From Sulfuricurvum sp. (GTDB lineage Bacteria > Campylobacterota > Campylobacteria > Campylobacterales > Sulfurimonadaceae): a stretch of DNA of 64,000 nucleotides. Where the stretch lies: positions 17,338-81,337 of the forward strand of contig JAUYUB010000011.1 of assembly GCA_030692765.1 (NCBI GenBank), read 5' to 3'. The position numbers were made by a program, and so were the translations under genes. Positions 36,007 to 45,274 of the stretch are shown here, piece after piece; positions within the stretch are counted from its first letter, which is position 1, and each line of letters opens with the position of its first letter. Below the pieces are notes generated by a model, which made no database searches, was not told where the DNA came from, and saw only the letters and a list, made by a program, of their open reading frames with translations.

Positions 36007-37121
36007 AGTTTAAGCTCCGTTAAGAGAATCGAAAATAAGGCGTCACAGGCAATGACGAGGAAGATGGCATTGACAACACTTTTCGTCGTAAACAAGCCGA
36101 TGCTCTCCGTATTGAGGGAGACTTGAAATCCACGATAGGTACCCACTAAGGCAATTAAAAAGGCGAAAAAAGGTCCTTTGACAATACCGATAATGAAATG
36201 GCGAATCGGTAATGCCCCCTGAAGTCGGTTGATGAACTCGATATAGGAGAGATTGGATTGGGTGTTAGCAATCACCATCCCTCCAAATATACCAACAATA
36301 TCGGCGAAAAAAATGAGCAGTGGTATGACGATCATCAAGGCAATGACGCGCGGCCAGACCAAGAAGAGATAGGGATGAAAACCCATCGTTTTCATGGCGT
36401 CAATCTCTTGGGTCATTTTCATAGCACCGATTTGTGCGGTGAAGGCTGAGGCACTACGCCCTGCAATAACGATTGCTGTAATAAGTGGAGCGAGCTCACG
36501 GGTAAGTGAAATGCCAATCGTGTCAACGATAAGGATATCGGCACCGAATTTTTGGAGCTGAACGATACTTTGGAAGGCAACGACAACCCCTATTAAAAAA
36601 GAACTGACTGCGATGATGGGGAGTGCATCAAACCCTGCAGTGATGATATGAGAACCAATTGAGCGATAGCGAATAGTGGATGGATGACGTAAACTATAAA
36701 GGAAGACGATGAATGCCTCTCCTAAAAAATTTAAAAAGCGCTCAGTTCCTTGAAACGAATGGTGCGTTTCGCGTCCTATACGATACAGCCAACTGCGATG
36801 AATAGGAGGGGGTGTCTCTTCGTTGTGATGAGGATATAGAAGGTGATACAGTTGTTGATGTTCTTCGCGATCTCCGATCATTTCAGACGAAAACCCCTGC
36901 TTTGAAAATTTGCGTGAGTATAAACTCCAAAGGGCGACTCCAGAGGAATCAAATTCAACGACATTCTCAATGTCCCATTGTAACGGTTTGTTGGGCGTAA
37001 AAGATTCTAAGGTTTGGGCAACGACAGCCAAAGTGTGTAATGTCCACGCCCCGCTGCATTGCAAAATGTGATATGCAGCACCATCAACAATCGTAAGAGT
37101 AGCGGGAGCAGAGCTTTTCAT
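36003..37121 (-). CDS. mlaE: MlaE-like permease with N-terminal STAS-like domain, locus 1
   Basis: 372-aa permease of the MCE transporter (called IamB in Campylobacter). The N-terminal about 110 residues form a STAS/MlaB-like domain (WDIENVVEFDSSGVALWS), so the separate MlaB subunit is not needed. The permease part (about 140-372) has five or six membrane helices and the family motif GRSASAFTAQIGAMKMTQEIDAMKTMGFHP (seen in parts from about residue 235). First gene of the operon, with MSSK-like starts absent; the ATG at 37121 is used. Its upstream region is shared with the divergent carboxypeptidase gene. Confidence 0.93.
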   Translation of the reverse strand: MKSSAPATLTIVDGAAYHILQCSGAWTLHTLAVVAQTLESFTPNKPLQWDIENVVEFDSSGVALWSLYSRKFSKQGFSSEMIGDREEHQQLYHLLYPHHNEETPPPIHRSWLYRIGRETHHSFQGTERFLNFLGEAFIVFLYSLRHPSTIRYRSIGSHIITAGFDALPIIAVSSFLIGVVVAFQSIVQLQKFGADILIVDTIGISLTRELAPLITAIVIAGRSASAFTAQIGAMKMTQEIDAMKTMGFHPYLFLVWPRVIALMIVIPLLIFFADIVGIFGGMVIANTQSNLSYIEFINRLQGALPIRHFIIGIVKGPFFAFLIALVGTYRGFQVSLNTESIGLFTTKSVVNAIFLVIACDALFSILLTELKL

Positions 37122-37236
37122 GAGTTATTGTAACATAAGCAGATCGAATTTTAGACATTTTAAGGCGGTGTGTGATGCTAAAATTGGACCAAGCATTGCT
37201 TAATAGGTGTATTGAATGATATTACAGGAAACAATT

Positions 37237-38046
37237 ATGAATCTATTAAAAACTATAGGGGTATGTCTGGCCCTTTCACTCACAGTAAATGCTAGTATTG
37301 ATAAACATGAACTAGACGAGCTTAAAATGGGAGCTTTGGTCGTTAAAGATTTAAAATCAAAACATATTTTATATTCCAAAGATGCCGAAAAACAGGTCAG
37401 CCCAGCAAGTTTAACCAAAGTAATGACGGCAGTTTTAGCCATACAAAGTGGAAAAATGGGGCAGGCGGTAACAATCACCCGAGAGATGACCCAAGTTAAA
37501 CCGACCATTGCAGGCTATAGACGCGGTGATATCGTTTTGATGAGTGATTTGGTAAAAGCGGCGATGATAAAATCAGATAATGATGCGGCAAAAGCGATTG
37601 CAGTTGCTGTCGGGGGTGATGAAGAACACTTTGTTAACATGATGAATATCCGAGCCAAACAACTTGGAATGCGAAATACGCATTTTAGTAATCCATGCGG
37701 ATACGATGGAAAAAATCACTATTCTACCCCTAATGATCTTATAAAAATGACTGAATATGCCATTACAAGCGCAACTTTCAATGCGATCAGTAAACTCAAT
37801 ACGCATACCTATTATGCGATTAACAAAGGAAAACTTAAGCAATTTACGGCGTACACCCATAACCGCTTACTGAATCGTTATGCCTATGCTGTAGGGGTCA
37901 AAACAGGGTTTACCAATAAAGCAGGGGCTTGTTTGATTGCCCGTGCCAAAAAAGACGGGAAAGATTGTTTGATTGTAATGATGAATGCTAAAGCAGATCG
38001 CTGGAAAACTGCAAAACAGATTTTTGAGCAGGTATTAAATAGCTAG
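37237..38046 (+). CDS. D-alanyl-D-alanine carboxypeptidase (PBP5/DacA family)
   Basis: Low-molecular-weight penicillin-binding protein that trims the terminal D-Ala of peptidoglycan stem peptides. A signal peptide (about residues 1-19) is followed by the three active-site motifs: SLTK (Ser58-Lys61), SDN (about 113-115) and KTG in GVKTGFTNKAG (about 222). The length of 269 aa is shorter than PBP5 because the C-terminal beta domain and amphipathic anchor are missing. The ATG at 37237 has AGGAAA upstream; an in-frame start at 37216 exists. Its 3' end overlaps the convergent glycosylase gene by 12 nt. Confidence 0.92.
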   Translation: MNLLKTIGVCLALSLTVNASIDKHELDELKMGALVVKDLKSKHILYSKDAEKQVSPASLTKVMTAVLAIQSGKMGQAVTITREMTQVKPTIAGYRRGDIVLMSDLVKAAMIKSDNDAAKAIAVAVGGDEEHFVNMMNIRAKQLGMRNTHFSNPCGYDGKNHYSTPNDLIKMTEYAITSATFNAISKLNTHTYYAINKGKLKQFTAYTHNRLLNRYAYAVGVKTGFTNKAGACLIARAKKDGKDCLIVMMNAKADRWKTAKQIFEQVLNS

Positions 38047-38529
38047 ATAGTTGTCTAAAAATTCTTTATAAATTTTCATTTTTTCTTCTTGTTGCATCGC
38101 GGCGTGTGCAGGTGATGTGGAGGGAAGCAATGTCTTCTCTATCTCTATATTTTTAAAATACTTCCCAAACAGATCAAATGCTTTCTTTCCCGTAAAGGCG
38201 AGGACTTTAATATTGGGGTAATCGCGTAATAGCGCTTCAAAATCATTGGGAACAATCCCTTTTAGATTACTATCACTAGAATTTTCTCTCTCACAAGAAC
38301 CAATGACATCCCATAGGCCGATATTAAGGGTTAAACAAAAAGCTCTCTTCGTTTCATTATCGTCTAGCGTGACTTTGAAAATCGACGCCATAATTGGCCA
38401 AAAGGCGTTGCGGGGATGCGCATAATAAAACGATTGCTCGAAGGATGCAATACTGGGAAAGCTACCGAGGAACAAAATACGGGTATGTTCATCCAGTAGT
38501 GGAGAGAAGGGGTGGGAATACGATTTCAT
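38035..38529 (-). CDS. DNA-deoxyinosine (hypoxanthine) glycosylase, UDG family 6
   Basis: Base-excision repair enzyme predicted to remove hypoxanthine from DNA. It matches the family 6/TIGR04274 pattern: ILFLGSFPSIASFEQSFYYAHPRN near residues 18-41 (seen in parts as LGSFPS, FYYAHPRNAFWP), LNIGLWDVIGSCERENSSD, and the C-terminal LPSTSPAHA. The length of 164 aa is normal. It is convergent with the carboxypeptidase gene (12-nt overlap) and divergent from purH, so it has its own promoter in the short gap before purH. Confidence 0.88.
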   Translation of the reverse strand: MKSYSHPFSPLLDEHTRILFLGSFPSIASFEQSFYYAHPRNAFWPIMASIFKVTLDDNETKRAFCLTLNIGLWDVIGSCERENSSDSNLKGIVPNDFEALLRDYPNIKVLAFTGKKAFDLFGKYFKNIEIEKTLLPSTSPAHAAMQQEEKMKIYKEFLDNYLAI

Positions 38530-38624
38530 AATCGTAATTTTAGCTCAATTTACCTTCTCCTAAACCACTATTGGCTACAATTCCACCATTAATTACGGGC
38601 TACTGACCCACTCAAAGGAACGCC

Positions 38625-40160
38625 ATGAAACGTGCATTGCTCAGCGTTAGCGACAAAAGTAATATTGTAGAATTTGCCAAATCTTTGATCGGTTTGGATT
38701 ACGAAATCGTCTCTACGGGTGGAACATTTAAAATGCTACGAGAGGCAGGAGTCGATGCGATTGAAATCGATGATGTAACAGGCTTTCCAGAAATGTTTGA
38801 CGGTCGTGTTAAAACATTGAATCCGTACATTCATGGCGGTATTTTATTCCGTCGTGATTTGGATACGCATGTCAATACGGCGATGGAATACGGGATCGTG
38901 GAGATCGATTTGGTCTGTGTCAATTTGTATCCGTTTAAAGCAACTATTGAGCGTACGGATGATTTTGAAGAGATCATTGAAAACATCGATATTGGCGGAC
39001 CTGCAATGGTACGTTCTGCTGCGAAGAACTTTACCGATGTTCATATCATCACTGATCCTAGTGACTACTCGGTGCTATTGAATGCTATCCAAAATGGTAC
39101 AGATAGTGTTGAGTTCCGTCGCTCTTTGATGATCAAAGCGTATGAACATACGGCAGCCTATGATTCTATGATTGCCAACTATATGAATAAGCGCTTTAAC
39201 AACGGCATGGGTGAGAAGCAGTTTATCGTTGGAAACAAGGTAATGGATACCCGTTACGGCGAGAACCCTCACCAAAAGGGCGGCTTGTATGAGTTTGATA
39301 CGTTCTTCAGCAAGAACTTCAAAACCCTTAAAGGGGAAGCGAGTTTCAATAACCTGACTGACATTAGCGGAGCGGTAAAAATCGCGGCGGCATTTGGCAA
39401 TGAAAATGCGATCTGTATTGTCAAGCATGGTAATCCATGTGGTTTTGCGATTCGCGACAACTTAATGGACGCGTACACCGAAGCACTCAAATGTGATCCG
39501 ATTTCAGCATTTGGCGGAGTCGTTGCGGTTAACGGTGTCGTTACTAAAGAACTGGCGATGAAGATGAATGAGATGTTTTTGGAAGTAGTTATTGCTGGGC
39601 GTATCGATGAGGAAGCTAGAGAAGTATTTGAGCCGAAAAAACGTCTTAAACTTTTTGAATACGGTAGCGATCGTATTGTCTTGAGCAACGATGCCATTGA
39701 TTTTAAACACATTGACGGCGGATTTGTATTCCAAGATGCAGACCGTGTAGGTGCGGATGAAGTCAAAAATGCGAAATTGGTCACAACCCATACAGCAAGC
39801 ACGCAGGAGCTCAAAGATGCGGAGATCGCGTACAAAGTAGCCTCATTGACGAAATCAAACTGCGTTGTCTATGTGAAAAACGGTGCGATGGTGGCTGTGG
39901 GTATGGGAATGACTTCCCGTGTGGATGCAGCACGTTGTGCGCTTAAAAAAGCAGAAGAGATGGGTCTGGATGTAAGCGGTGCGGCATTGGCTTCCGAAGC
40001 ATTTTTCCCGTTTCGTGATTCGATTGATGCGGCTGCGGGTGCGGGAGTTAAAACCGTTATTCAGCCGGGCGGTTCTGTACGTGATGAAGAAGTCATCGCA
40101 GCTGCCAATGAATATGGTATTGCATTGTACATGACAGGTGTTCGTCACTTTTTACACTAA
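38625..40160 (+). CDS. purH: Bifunctional AICAR transformylase/IMP cyclohydrolase
   Basis: Catalyses the last two steps of IMP synthesis. The N-terminal MGS-like cyclohydrolase domain (about 1-190) has [24 protein letters not shown] and [14 protein letters not shown]; the C-terminal transformylase domain has [20 protein letters not shown] near residue 265, [10 protein letters not shown] and the end [20 protein letters not shown] (in parts). The length of 511 aa is normal. AAAGGAA precedes the ATG. A hairpin terminator lies 6 nt downstream, so it is probably monocistronic. Confidence 0.97.
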   Translation: MKRALLSVSDKSNIVEFAKSLIGLDYEIVSTGGTFKMLREAGVDAIEIDDVTGFPEMFDGRVKTLNPYIHGGILFRRDLDTHVNTAMEYGIVEIDLVCVNLYPFKATIERTDDFEEIIENIDIGGPAMVRSAAKNFTDVHIITDPSDYSVLLNAIQNGTDSVEFRRSLMIKAYEHTAAYDSMIANYMNKRFNNGMGEKQFIVGNKVMDTRYGENPHQKGGLYEFDTFFSKNFKTLKGEASFNNLTDISGAVKIAAAFGNENAICIVKHGNPCGFAIRDNLMDAYTEALKCDPISAFGGVVAVNGVVTKELAMKMNEMFLEVVIAGRIDEEAREVFEPKKRLKLFEYGSDRIVLSNDAIDFKHIDGGFVFQDADRVGADEVKNAKLVTTHTASTQELKDAEIAYKVASLTKSNCVVYVKNGAMVAVGMGMTSRVDAARCALKKAEEMGLDVSGAALASEAFFPFRDSIDAAAGAGVKTVIQPGGSVRDEEVIAAANEYGIALYMTGVRHFLH

Positions 40161-40166
40161 CAATCC

Positions 40167-40185
40167 TTGCGCCTCTTTGGCGCAA
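40167..40185 (+). terminator. Hairpin terminator after purH
   Basis: Perfect 7-bp stem TTGCGCC/GGCGCAA with a TCTTT loop, 6 nt after the purH stop. The following tail (CTTTAAATCTACTCT) is only moderately T-rich. Confidence 0.65.
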
Positions 40186-40232
40186 CTTTAAATCTACTCT
40201 ATTCCCCATCCAAACGAACTTCATTTTACAAC

Positions 40233-40253
40233 CTTGATTGATTTTGACTCAAC
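40233..40253. promoter_or_regulatory. HAIR-type operator (predicted HspR-binding site)
   Basis: CTTGATT and ACTCAAC, separated by 7 nt, match the HAIR consensus CTTGAGT-N7-ACTCAAG at 6 of 7 bases in each arm with exact spacing. It overlaps the -35 region of the cbpA promoter and lies about 56 nt before the cbpA start, where a repressor would block transcription. hspR, encoded two genes' worth downstream, is the natural binder. Confidence 0.8.
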
Positions 40254-40267
40254 TATTGTGTTATACT
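40238..40267 (+). promoter_or_regulatory. Promoter of the cbpA-hspR-ung operon
   Basis: -35 TTGATT (40238-40243) and -10 TATACT (40262-40267) are separated by 18 nt. The HAIR operator covers the -35. Transcription would start near 40274, about 35 nt before the ATG. Confidence 0.65.
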
Positions 40268-40308
40268 TTTAACACATAACATAAGAGTAATTTTAATAGG
40301 ATTTAAAA

Positions 40309-41190
40309 ATGTCAAAAAGTTTATATACAACCCTCGAAATAGCACCGGGTTCAAGCGAAACAGAGATCAAAAAAGCATATAGAAAACTTGCACGTCAATA
40401 TCACCCTGATGTGAACAAAGATCCAAAAGCCGAAGAAAAATTCAAAGAGATTAATGCGGCATATGAAGTACTAAGTGATAAAGAGAAACGTGCAAAGTAT
40501 GATCAATATGGGGATTCGATGTTCGGCGGACAGAATTTCCATGATTTCTCACGCGCGCAAGGCGGTAATGTTGATTTAGATGAGATCTTACGTAATATGT
40601 TTTCTGGCGGCGGTGGCGGCTTTGGAGGCGGTGGCTTTGGCGGAGGCGGTTTCGGCGGTTTTGGAGGAGGATTTGGCCAAACGGTGAATCTTGACATCGA
40701 TGCGAATGTGACAGTTCCTTTTAGTATAGCTGTATTGGGCGGAAAACACACGATCAATCTAAGCGGTGAGAGTTTTGACATCAAAATTCCTGCGGGGATT
40801 AAAAGCGGTGAAAAACTGCGTGTTCGTGGCAAAGGAAAGAAGCAAGGATCTCAATCAGGAGACTTGTATTTACGTATTGAGATCTCTCCAAATCCTGAAT
40901 ACGAGAGAGAAGGAGATACGTTGGTTAAAACCTTTAATGTTCCTCTCTATGCCGCATTATTTGGCGGGAAAGTAAGTGTTCAAACACTCGAAAAAGAAGT
41001 AACGCTAAAAGTTCCAGAAAACACCAAAAATGGTCAGCGATTTAGACTCAAAGAGATGGGAGTTGTGAATCGTCAATCAGGTGCTAGAGGTGATCTGTAT
41101 CTTAAAGCTAATATTGTGTTGCCAAGTGTTGAGAGCATCGATGCTGAACTGGTAGAGCAAATGAAAAAAATTCTTCCGCAAGGAGAGTAG
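40309..41190 (+). CDS. cbpA: DnaJ-family co-chaperone of CbpA type
   Basis: J-domain co-chaperone that stimulates DnaK ATPase. The N-terminal J domain (about residues 4-66) carries the HPD motif in ARQYHPDVNKDP. A Gly/Phe-rich region at about 101-125 has repeated GGGGF and GGGFGG units. The zinc-finger CxxCxGxG repeats of classical DnaJ are absent, and the two C-terminal beta domains (about 125-285) follow directly, which defines the CbpA form. The length of 293 aa is normal. hspR starts 3 nt downstream, the order known from Campylobacter and Helicobacter. Confidence 0.95.
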   Translation: MSKSLYTTLEIAPGSSETEIKKAYRKLARQYHPDVNKDPKAEEKFKEINAAYEVLSDKEKRAKYDQYGDSMFGGQNFHDFSRAQGGNVDLDEILRNMFSGGGGGFGGGGFGGGGFGGFGGGFGQTVNLDIDANVTVPFSIAVLGGKHTINLSGESFDIKIPAGIKSGEKLRVRGKGKKQGSQSGDLYLRIEISPNPEYEREGDTLVKTFNVPLYAALFGGKVSVQTLEKEVTLKVPENTKNGQRFRLKEMGVVNRQSGARGDLYLKANIVLPSVESIDAELVEQMKKILPQGE

Positions 41191-41193
41191 CAC

Positions 41194-41586
41194 ATGCACC
41201 ATTTTGATGAACCGGTTTACATGATCAGTATCGTGGCAAAGATCCTCGAAATCCATCCGCAGACGCTTCGTCAGTATGAGCGTGAAAACTTGATATCTCC
41301 TTCACGTTCGGATGGACGCATTCGTCTTTATTCACAGCGTGATATTGAGAAGATCAAAACGATTTTACGTCTAACGCGAGAGCTGGGTGTTAATCTGGCC
41401 GGTGTTGATGTCGTGATGCGTCTTAAGATCAAGATGGAGGCTATGGAGCAAGAACTCATAGAGCTTCGTACAGAGATTGAACGTGTTCGTAACAGCTCTG
41501 GTGTTCCTTTGGCAAAATCTTTGGTGGCTACTCGCAGTGTGTATGAAATGGTTATTTTCGAAGACGATTTGTTTAAGAAGTTATGA
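41194..41586 (+). CDS. hspR: HspR, MerR-family heat shock repressor
   Basis: MerR-type DNA-binding repressor of chaperone genes. The N-terminal winged HTH reads VYMISIVAKILEIHPQTLRQYERENLISPSRSDGR (in parts: LEIHPQTLRQYERE, LISPSRS, RLYSQRDIEKI), followed by a coiled-coil helix (about 70-105) for dimerisation. The length of 130 aa is normal. It directly follows cbpA (3-nt gap) and overlaps ung by 4 nt (ATGA). Autoregulation through the HAIR site upstream of cbpA is the expected circuit. Confidence 0.94.
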   Translation: MHHFDEPVYMISIVAKILEIHPQTLRQYERENLISPSRSDGRIRLYSQRDIEKIKTILRLTRELGVNLAGVDVVMRLKIKMEAMEQELIELRTEIERVRNSSGVPLAKSLVATRSVYEMVIFEDDLFKKL

Positions 41587-42269
41587 CTTCGATTACCTCC
41601 TCAATTCATGAGAGCTGGAGGAAGGCGCTTGAGTATGAGTTCAATCATTCCTATATGGGTGAACTCAAATCTTTTTTAATCGAAGAAAAAAAACACTATA
41701 CCATCTTCCCCGGTGGGGACGATATTTTTCACGCTTTTAATTCTACCCCTTTTGATGCGGTGAAAGTGGTTATATTGGGACAGGATCCCTATCACGGTAC
41801 GGGCCAGGCACATGGGCTCTCATTCTCGGTTGTGCATGGGGTTAAGCTCCCCCCTTCTCTTAAAAATATTTTCAAAGAACTGGTTGATGATATTGGATGT
41901 GCTTATCCAAAAAGTGGGGATCTGAGTCATTGGACTACTCAGGGGGTCTTGTTGCTTAATACGCTTTTGACCGTACGTTCTGGTGAGCCGTTTTCTCACA
42001 AAGAGAGAGGATGGGAACGATTTACGGATCAAGTGATTCGAACACTCAGCCATGAGCGCAAAGACATTGTCTTCATCCTTTGGGGTTCGCCCGCTCAGAA
42101 AAAAGCGGTGTTGATCGATGAGCAAAAACACTTGATACTAAAAGCGCCACATCCCTCTCCATTGTCCTCTTATCGTGGCTTCTTCGGCTCAAAGCCGTTT
42201 AGCAAAACGAATACCTATCTGACACAGCAGGGTGTTTCTCCTGTCCAATGGTGTATCCCTATCGAATGA
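41583..42269 (+). CDS. ung: Uracil-DNA glycosylase (family 1)
   Basis: Removes uracil from DNA. The catalytic water-activating motif GQDPYHGTGQAHGLSFSV (Asp68) and the C-terminal HPSPLSSYRGFFGSKPFSKTN loop (in parts: HPSPLS, GSKPFSKTN) are both complete. The length of 228 aa is normal. It overlaps hspR by 4 nt, so it is presumably expressed from the heat-shock promoter upstream of cbpA. The 3' end overlaps the convergent nuclease-like gene by 11 nt. Together with dut and the deoxyinosine glycosylase it gives this window three uracil/hypoxanthine-avoidance genes. Confidence 0.96.
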   Translation: MTSITSSIHESWRKALEYEFNHSYMGELKSFLIEEKKHYTIFPGGDDIFHAFNSTPFDAVKVVILGQDPYHGTGQAHGLSFSVVHGVKLPPSLKNIFKELVDDIGCAYPKSGDLSHWTTQGVLLLNTLLTVRSGEPFSHKERGWERFTDQVIRTLSHERKDIVFILWGSPAQKKAVLIDEQKHLILKAPHPSPLSSYRGFFGSKPFSKTNTYLTQQGVSPVQWCIPIE

Positions 42270-43272
42270 TAAATTTCGCAAAAATGGCCAAGTGATCGGA
42301 ATACCCCTCACCTAGATGGTGTTTGGGGAATTTTCGAGACTGTTGCCAGCGATAGGGTTTTCCTTTGTAAAAAAGGTAGGGAGCATCAAAGCGTCCAAAA
42401 CTTCCGCGAACGTATTCTAGCTCTTTGCCATCTGCGAGAGAAGGGGAGATGATCATATTGTCCAGCCCTTCATGATGCCCTCGGTATTCATGACTCCATC
42501 GCTGATCTTCGGGGAGTTCATACCATAGATTGTAGAGAGAGTCGTCATTGGATTGCAATGACGCATAGGTGATTGGGTTTTGATCATCATCGATGGTTTT
42601 GAGGATGTGATTAATCCCCGTAATACCCTTCGTGTCATTGTGCTTTCTGCTTTTTAGAAATGTTCGATACTCTTCATGGTGGGAATTAAAATCTCCCATG
42701 AGGACATAGGGCTCATCCTCGTTTAGTTCTTCCAGTCGTTTTTTGAGTACTTTTGCACTTTGTATACGCATGCTCTCAGGGCCGCTTTTGGATTTCCAAT
42801 GGTTGACGAATACCCGTAAGGTTTTGCTGTTAATATTTAATTTTACCTCGAGTATATCTCGATAGGATCTGCTGGCACCCACAGATCGACTCAGAGCACT
42901 GCTGATGGGATAACGGCTTAGAAGTGCTACGGCAACAGCAGTATTTTTCGTACGGGCAAAAGCATAGTGTGGATAATAAAGTCCCTGCCGGTTTAGTTCA
43001 GCTTTGAGTTCTTTGAGGGCTGTTTCGGATTCGATTTCTTGAAGCCCGATGATGTCTGCACCAATGTCTTTGATCACTTGCGCGGTATTGCGTAGTTTGA
43101 TTCGATGGATCTCTTCATTCCATCCCCATGACGTATTGGGTATGTATTGCTCATACTCTGTTCCGTCATCATTCATGTCAAATAGATTTTCAACGTTATA
43201 TGACGCGATTTTCACTTCGGTACCTCCCAGGAGTGTGAGTATGAAAAACAGCAGTATCCAAAAGAGTTTCAT
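42259..43272 (-). CDS. Secreted endonuclease/exonuclease/phosphatase-family protein
   Basis: EEP-fold hydrolase (DNase I-like) with an N-terminal signal peptide (about residues 1-18, ending LLGG), so it is exported to the periplasm or beyond. Metal and catalytic positions are visible: SYNVENLFD near residue 24, GLQEIESETALKEL, VFVNHWKSKSGPESM, LMGDFNSHHEEY, and GYSDHLAIFA at the end. The length of 337 aa. The substrate (nucleic acid, phospholipid or inositol phosphate) is not determined. Its start overlaps the M3 peptidase gene by 4 nt. Confidence 0.88.
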   Translation of the reverse strand: MKLFWILLFFILTLLGGTEVKIASYNVENLFDMNDDGTEYEQYIPNTSWGWNEEIHRIKLRNTAQVIKDIGADIIGLQEIESETALKELKAELNRQGLYYPHYAFARTKNTAVAVALLSRYPISSALSRSVGASRSYRDILEVKLNINSKTLRVFVNHWKSKSGPESMRIQSAKVLKKRLEELNEDEPYVLMGDFNSHHEEYRTFLKSRKHNDTKGITGINHILKTIDDDQNPITYASLQSNDDSLYNLWYELPEDQRWSHEYRGHHEGLDNMIISPSLADGKELEYVRGSFGRFDAPYLFYKGKPYRWQQSRKFPKHHLGEGYSDHLAIFAKFIIR

Positions 43273-45224
43273 CCATTGATACCGTTAAGGCGCAGCAGGT
43301 GTTTGGTCTCGCATTCACGTCCCATCATTTCTGTAAACAGTTCTTGCATACTCTGGCTTCCCCCTTTTGCCAAAACTATCTCTTTATAGTTTTGGGCAAG
43401 TTGGGAGCCAAAAATTCCTTCATCGACAATGGCGTAATAGGCATCGGCACTGAGTACTTCTGCCCATTTGTAGCTGTAATACCCCGCACTGTATCCACCG
43501 CTGAAGATATGGGAAAAGCCGTTTTGGAATTTATTGTACGCAGGAGGCTTGATTAGTGCCGTCTTCTCTCGGATCGAGTCCAAGAGCTGTTGTATCTCTT
43601 CGCCTTGATAGAGTTTTGAGTGAAGGGTGAGATCAAAGAGAGAGAACTCAAGTTGGCGCAGCATAAAAAGGGCACTTTGAAAATTTTTGGCACGGATGAG
43701 TTTGGCGATCATCTCGTCGCTTAGGACTTCTCCCGTTTGATGCTGTTTGGAAAAGAGTTTGAGAACCTTTGGTTCGTAAGCGAAATTTTCGAGAAATTGC
43801 GATGGAAACTCTACAGCATCCCATTCGACACCATTGACACCGCTGACCCCATGTTCTCGCACACGGCTCAAAACATGATGCAGGGTATGCCCCATCTCGT
43901 GAAAGAGGGTTACCACATCATCATGACGCAGAAGTGAAGGTGAGGTGTTCGATGATGGCGGAAAATTACATACGACAAAGGCACTGGAGAGGTGTGTGCA
44001 TCCAACTGTGTCTTCACAGTGGGATTGGAAATTGTGCATCCATGCCCCGCCACGTTTGCCTTTGCGTGCCTCTAAATCAAAATAGATACGAGCACGTAGG
44101 ACATCATCGTCATAGACATCATAAGCTGTTGCTTTTTCATCCCACAGGTGTACTTCAATTTTTTTAAACGAAATACCGAACATCTGATTTAAAAAGTCGA
44201 ACATCCCGCTCATAACGCCATTTTGTTCAAAATAAGGGCGATACTCTTCTTCGTCAATGTCGTATTGTGCTTTTTTGAGGATTTCACCATAGTAGGCCGA
44301 GTCATAGCTTTGTAAATCAATATTTTGTGCAATTTCACGCAGTTGCGAAATTTCTTGCTTTGCTTGAGATTGGGAGGTTTGGGCGAGTTCATTCAAAAAG
44401 CTCAAGACACTTTGGGTTGAAGGGGCCATTTTAGAAGCTAGAGAATATTCGGTATAGCTCTCATAGCCTAGCAGTTGTGCCATCTCTTGACGCAGTTGCA
44501 TCAGCTCGTCGATGATGGCTGCGTTTTGAGGAGCACGAGTAGTATAGGCTTTGTAAAGTTCTTCACGAATTTCGCGATTTGGACCATAGGTCATATAGGC
44601 GATGTATGAGGGCATTTGCAATGTAAATTTGTATTTGGTAATTCCCTCTTCTTCAAAACGTGCATCGTCCAAATCACCTTGAGGAACTCCTGCAATATCT
44701 GCCTCATCAGTAATGATTTTTTCGTAGGCATTGGTGGCATCGAGTACGTTTTGAGAAAAGTCATTTGTCAGCGTACTTTTTCGCAAATTAATCTCTGAAA
44801 GTCTTTCTTTGCTAGCCTCATCCAAATGAGCACCTGAGAGTTCAAAGCTTAGGATATTGAGATCTAATATACGTTGTTGCTCAATATTGAGTACGTTGTA
44901 TTCGTTGGCTTTTATTTGTTTGAAGGCATCATAAATAGCGAGATTTTGTCCGACAAAATTGGAGTAGTCTGTCAGTATCGGTAATGCATCTGAGTAAACC
45001 TTTTGGGTCTCTTCAGTATTTTTGACCGCATTGATGTGAGACAGCGGTGTAAACAAAAGCTCCATTTCCTCTTCCATAAAATCAAACGGTCTTATAAAAT
45101 TACTATACGTTTTGTCAGAAATTGCCAACAAAGTCTCAATTGTTTTATGATTGTTTTGTATCAAAGCTTCAAGATCGGGAATAAAAGTCTCTAAATTGAG
45201 GGTAAAATCGGCAAATGGGTTCAT
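43269..45224 (-). CDS. M3-family oligopeptidase (OpdA/PrlC-like)
   Basis: Zinc metallopeptidase, cytosolic, that degrades short peptides such as cleaved signal peptides. The zinc motif is LFHEMGHTLHHVLS (HEMGH), with the downstream Glu in a helix of the VEFPSQFLENF segment. The N-terminal MNPFADFTLNLETFIPDLEALI is typical of OpdA-type. The ATG at 45224 has AGGAG upstream; an in-frame start at 45287 is less likely. The length of 651 aa is normal. It is divergent from the DUF502 gene across about 90 nt. Confidence 0.93.
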   Translation of the reverse strand: MNPFADFTLNLETFIPDLEALIQNNHKTIETLLAISDKTYSNFIRPFDFMEEEMELLFTPLSHINAVKNTEETQKVYSDALPILTDYSNFVGQNLAIYDAFKQIKANEYNVLNIEQQRILDLNILSFELSGAHLDEASKERLSEINLRKSTLTNDFSQNVLDATNAYEKIITDEADIAGVPQGDLDDARFEEEGITKYKFTLQMPSYIAYMTYGPNREIREELYKAYTTRAPQNAAIIDELMQLRQEMAQLLGYESYTEYSLASKMAPSTQSVLSFLNELAQTSQSQAKQEISQLREIAQNIDLQSYDSAYYGEILKKAQYDIDEEEYRPYFEQNGVMSGMFDFLNQMFGISFKKIEVHLWDEKATAYDVYDDDVLRARIYFDLEARKGKRGGAWMHNFQSHCEDTVGCTHLSSAFVVCNFPPSSNTSPSLLRHDDVVTLFHEMGHTLHHVLSRVREHGVSGVNGVEWDAVEFPSQFLENFAYEPKVLKLFSKQHQTGEVLSDEMIAKLIRAKNFQSALFMLRQLEFSLFDLTLHSKLYQGEEIQQLLDSIREKTALIKPPAYNKFQNGFSHIFSGGYSAGYYSYKWAEVLSADAYYAIVDEGIFGSQLAQNYKEIVLAKGGSQSMQELFTEMMGRECETKHLLRLNGING

Positions 45225-45274
45225 GCTTTCTCCTGTAAAAGTGTTATTGTAGTAAAGTGTAGGAAAATTTACCC

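Noticed and set aside
39269..39835. 188-aa open frame on the minus strand opposite purH
   Set aside because: Lies inside a strongly conserved gene, has no ribosome-binding site and no family resemblance; a chance frame opposite coding sequence.
40611..40680. Repetitive GGCGGT/GGAGGC sequence as a possible tandem repeat
   Set aside because: It codes for the CbpA Gly/Phe linker, a normal family feature.
40503..40832. Proline-rich minus-strand frame opposite cbpA
   Set aside because: Its Pro runs are the reverse complement of the Gly/Phe-rich CbpA linker, so it is an artefact of that repeat.
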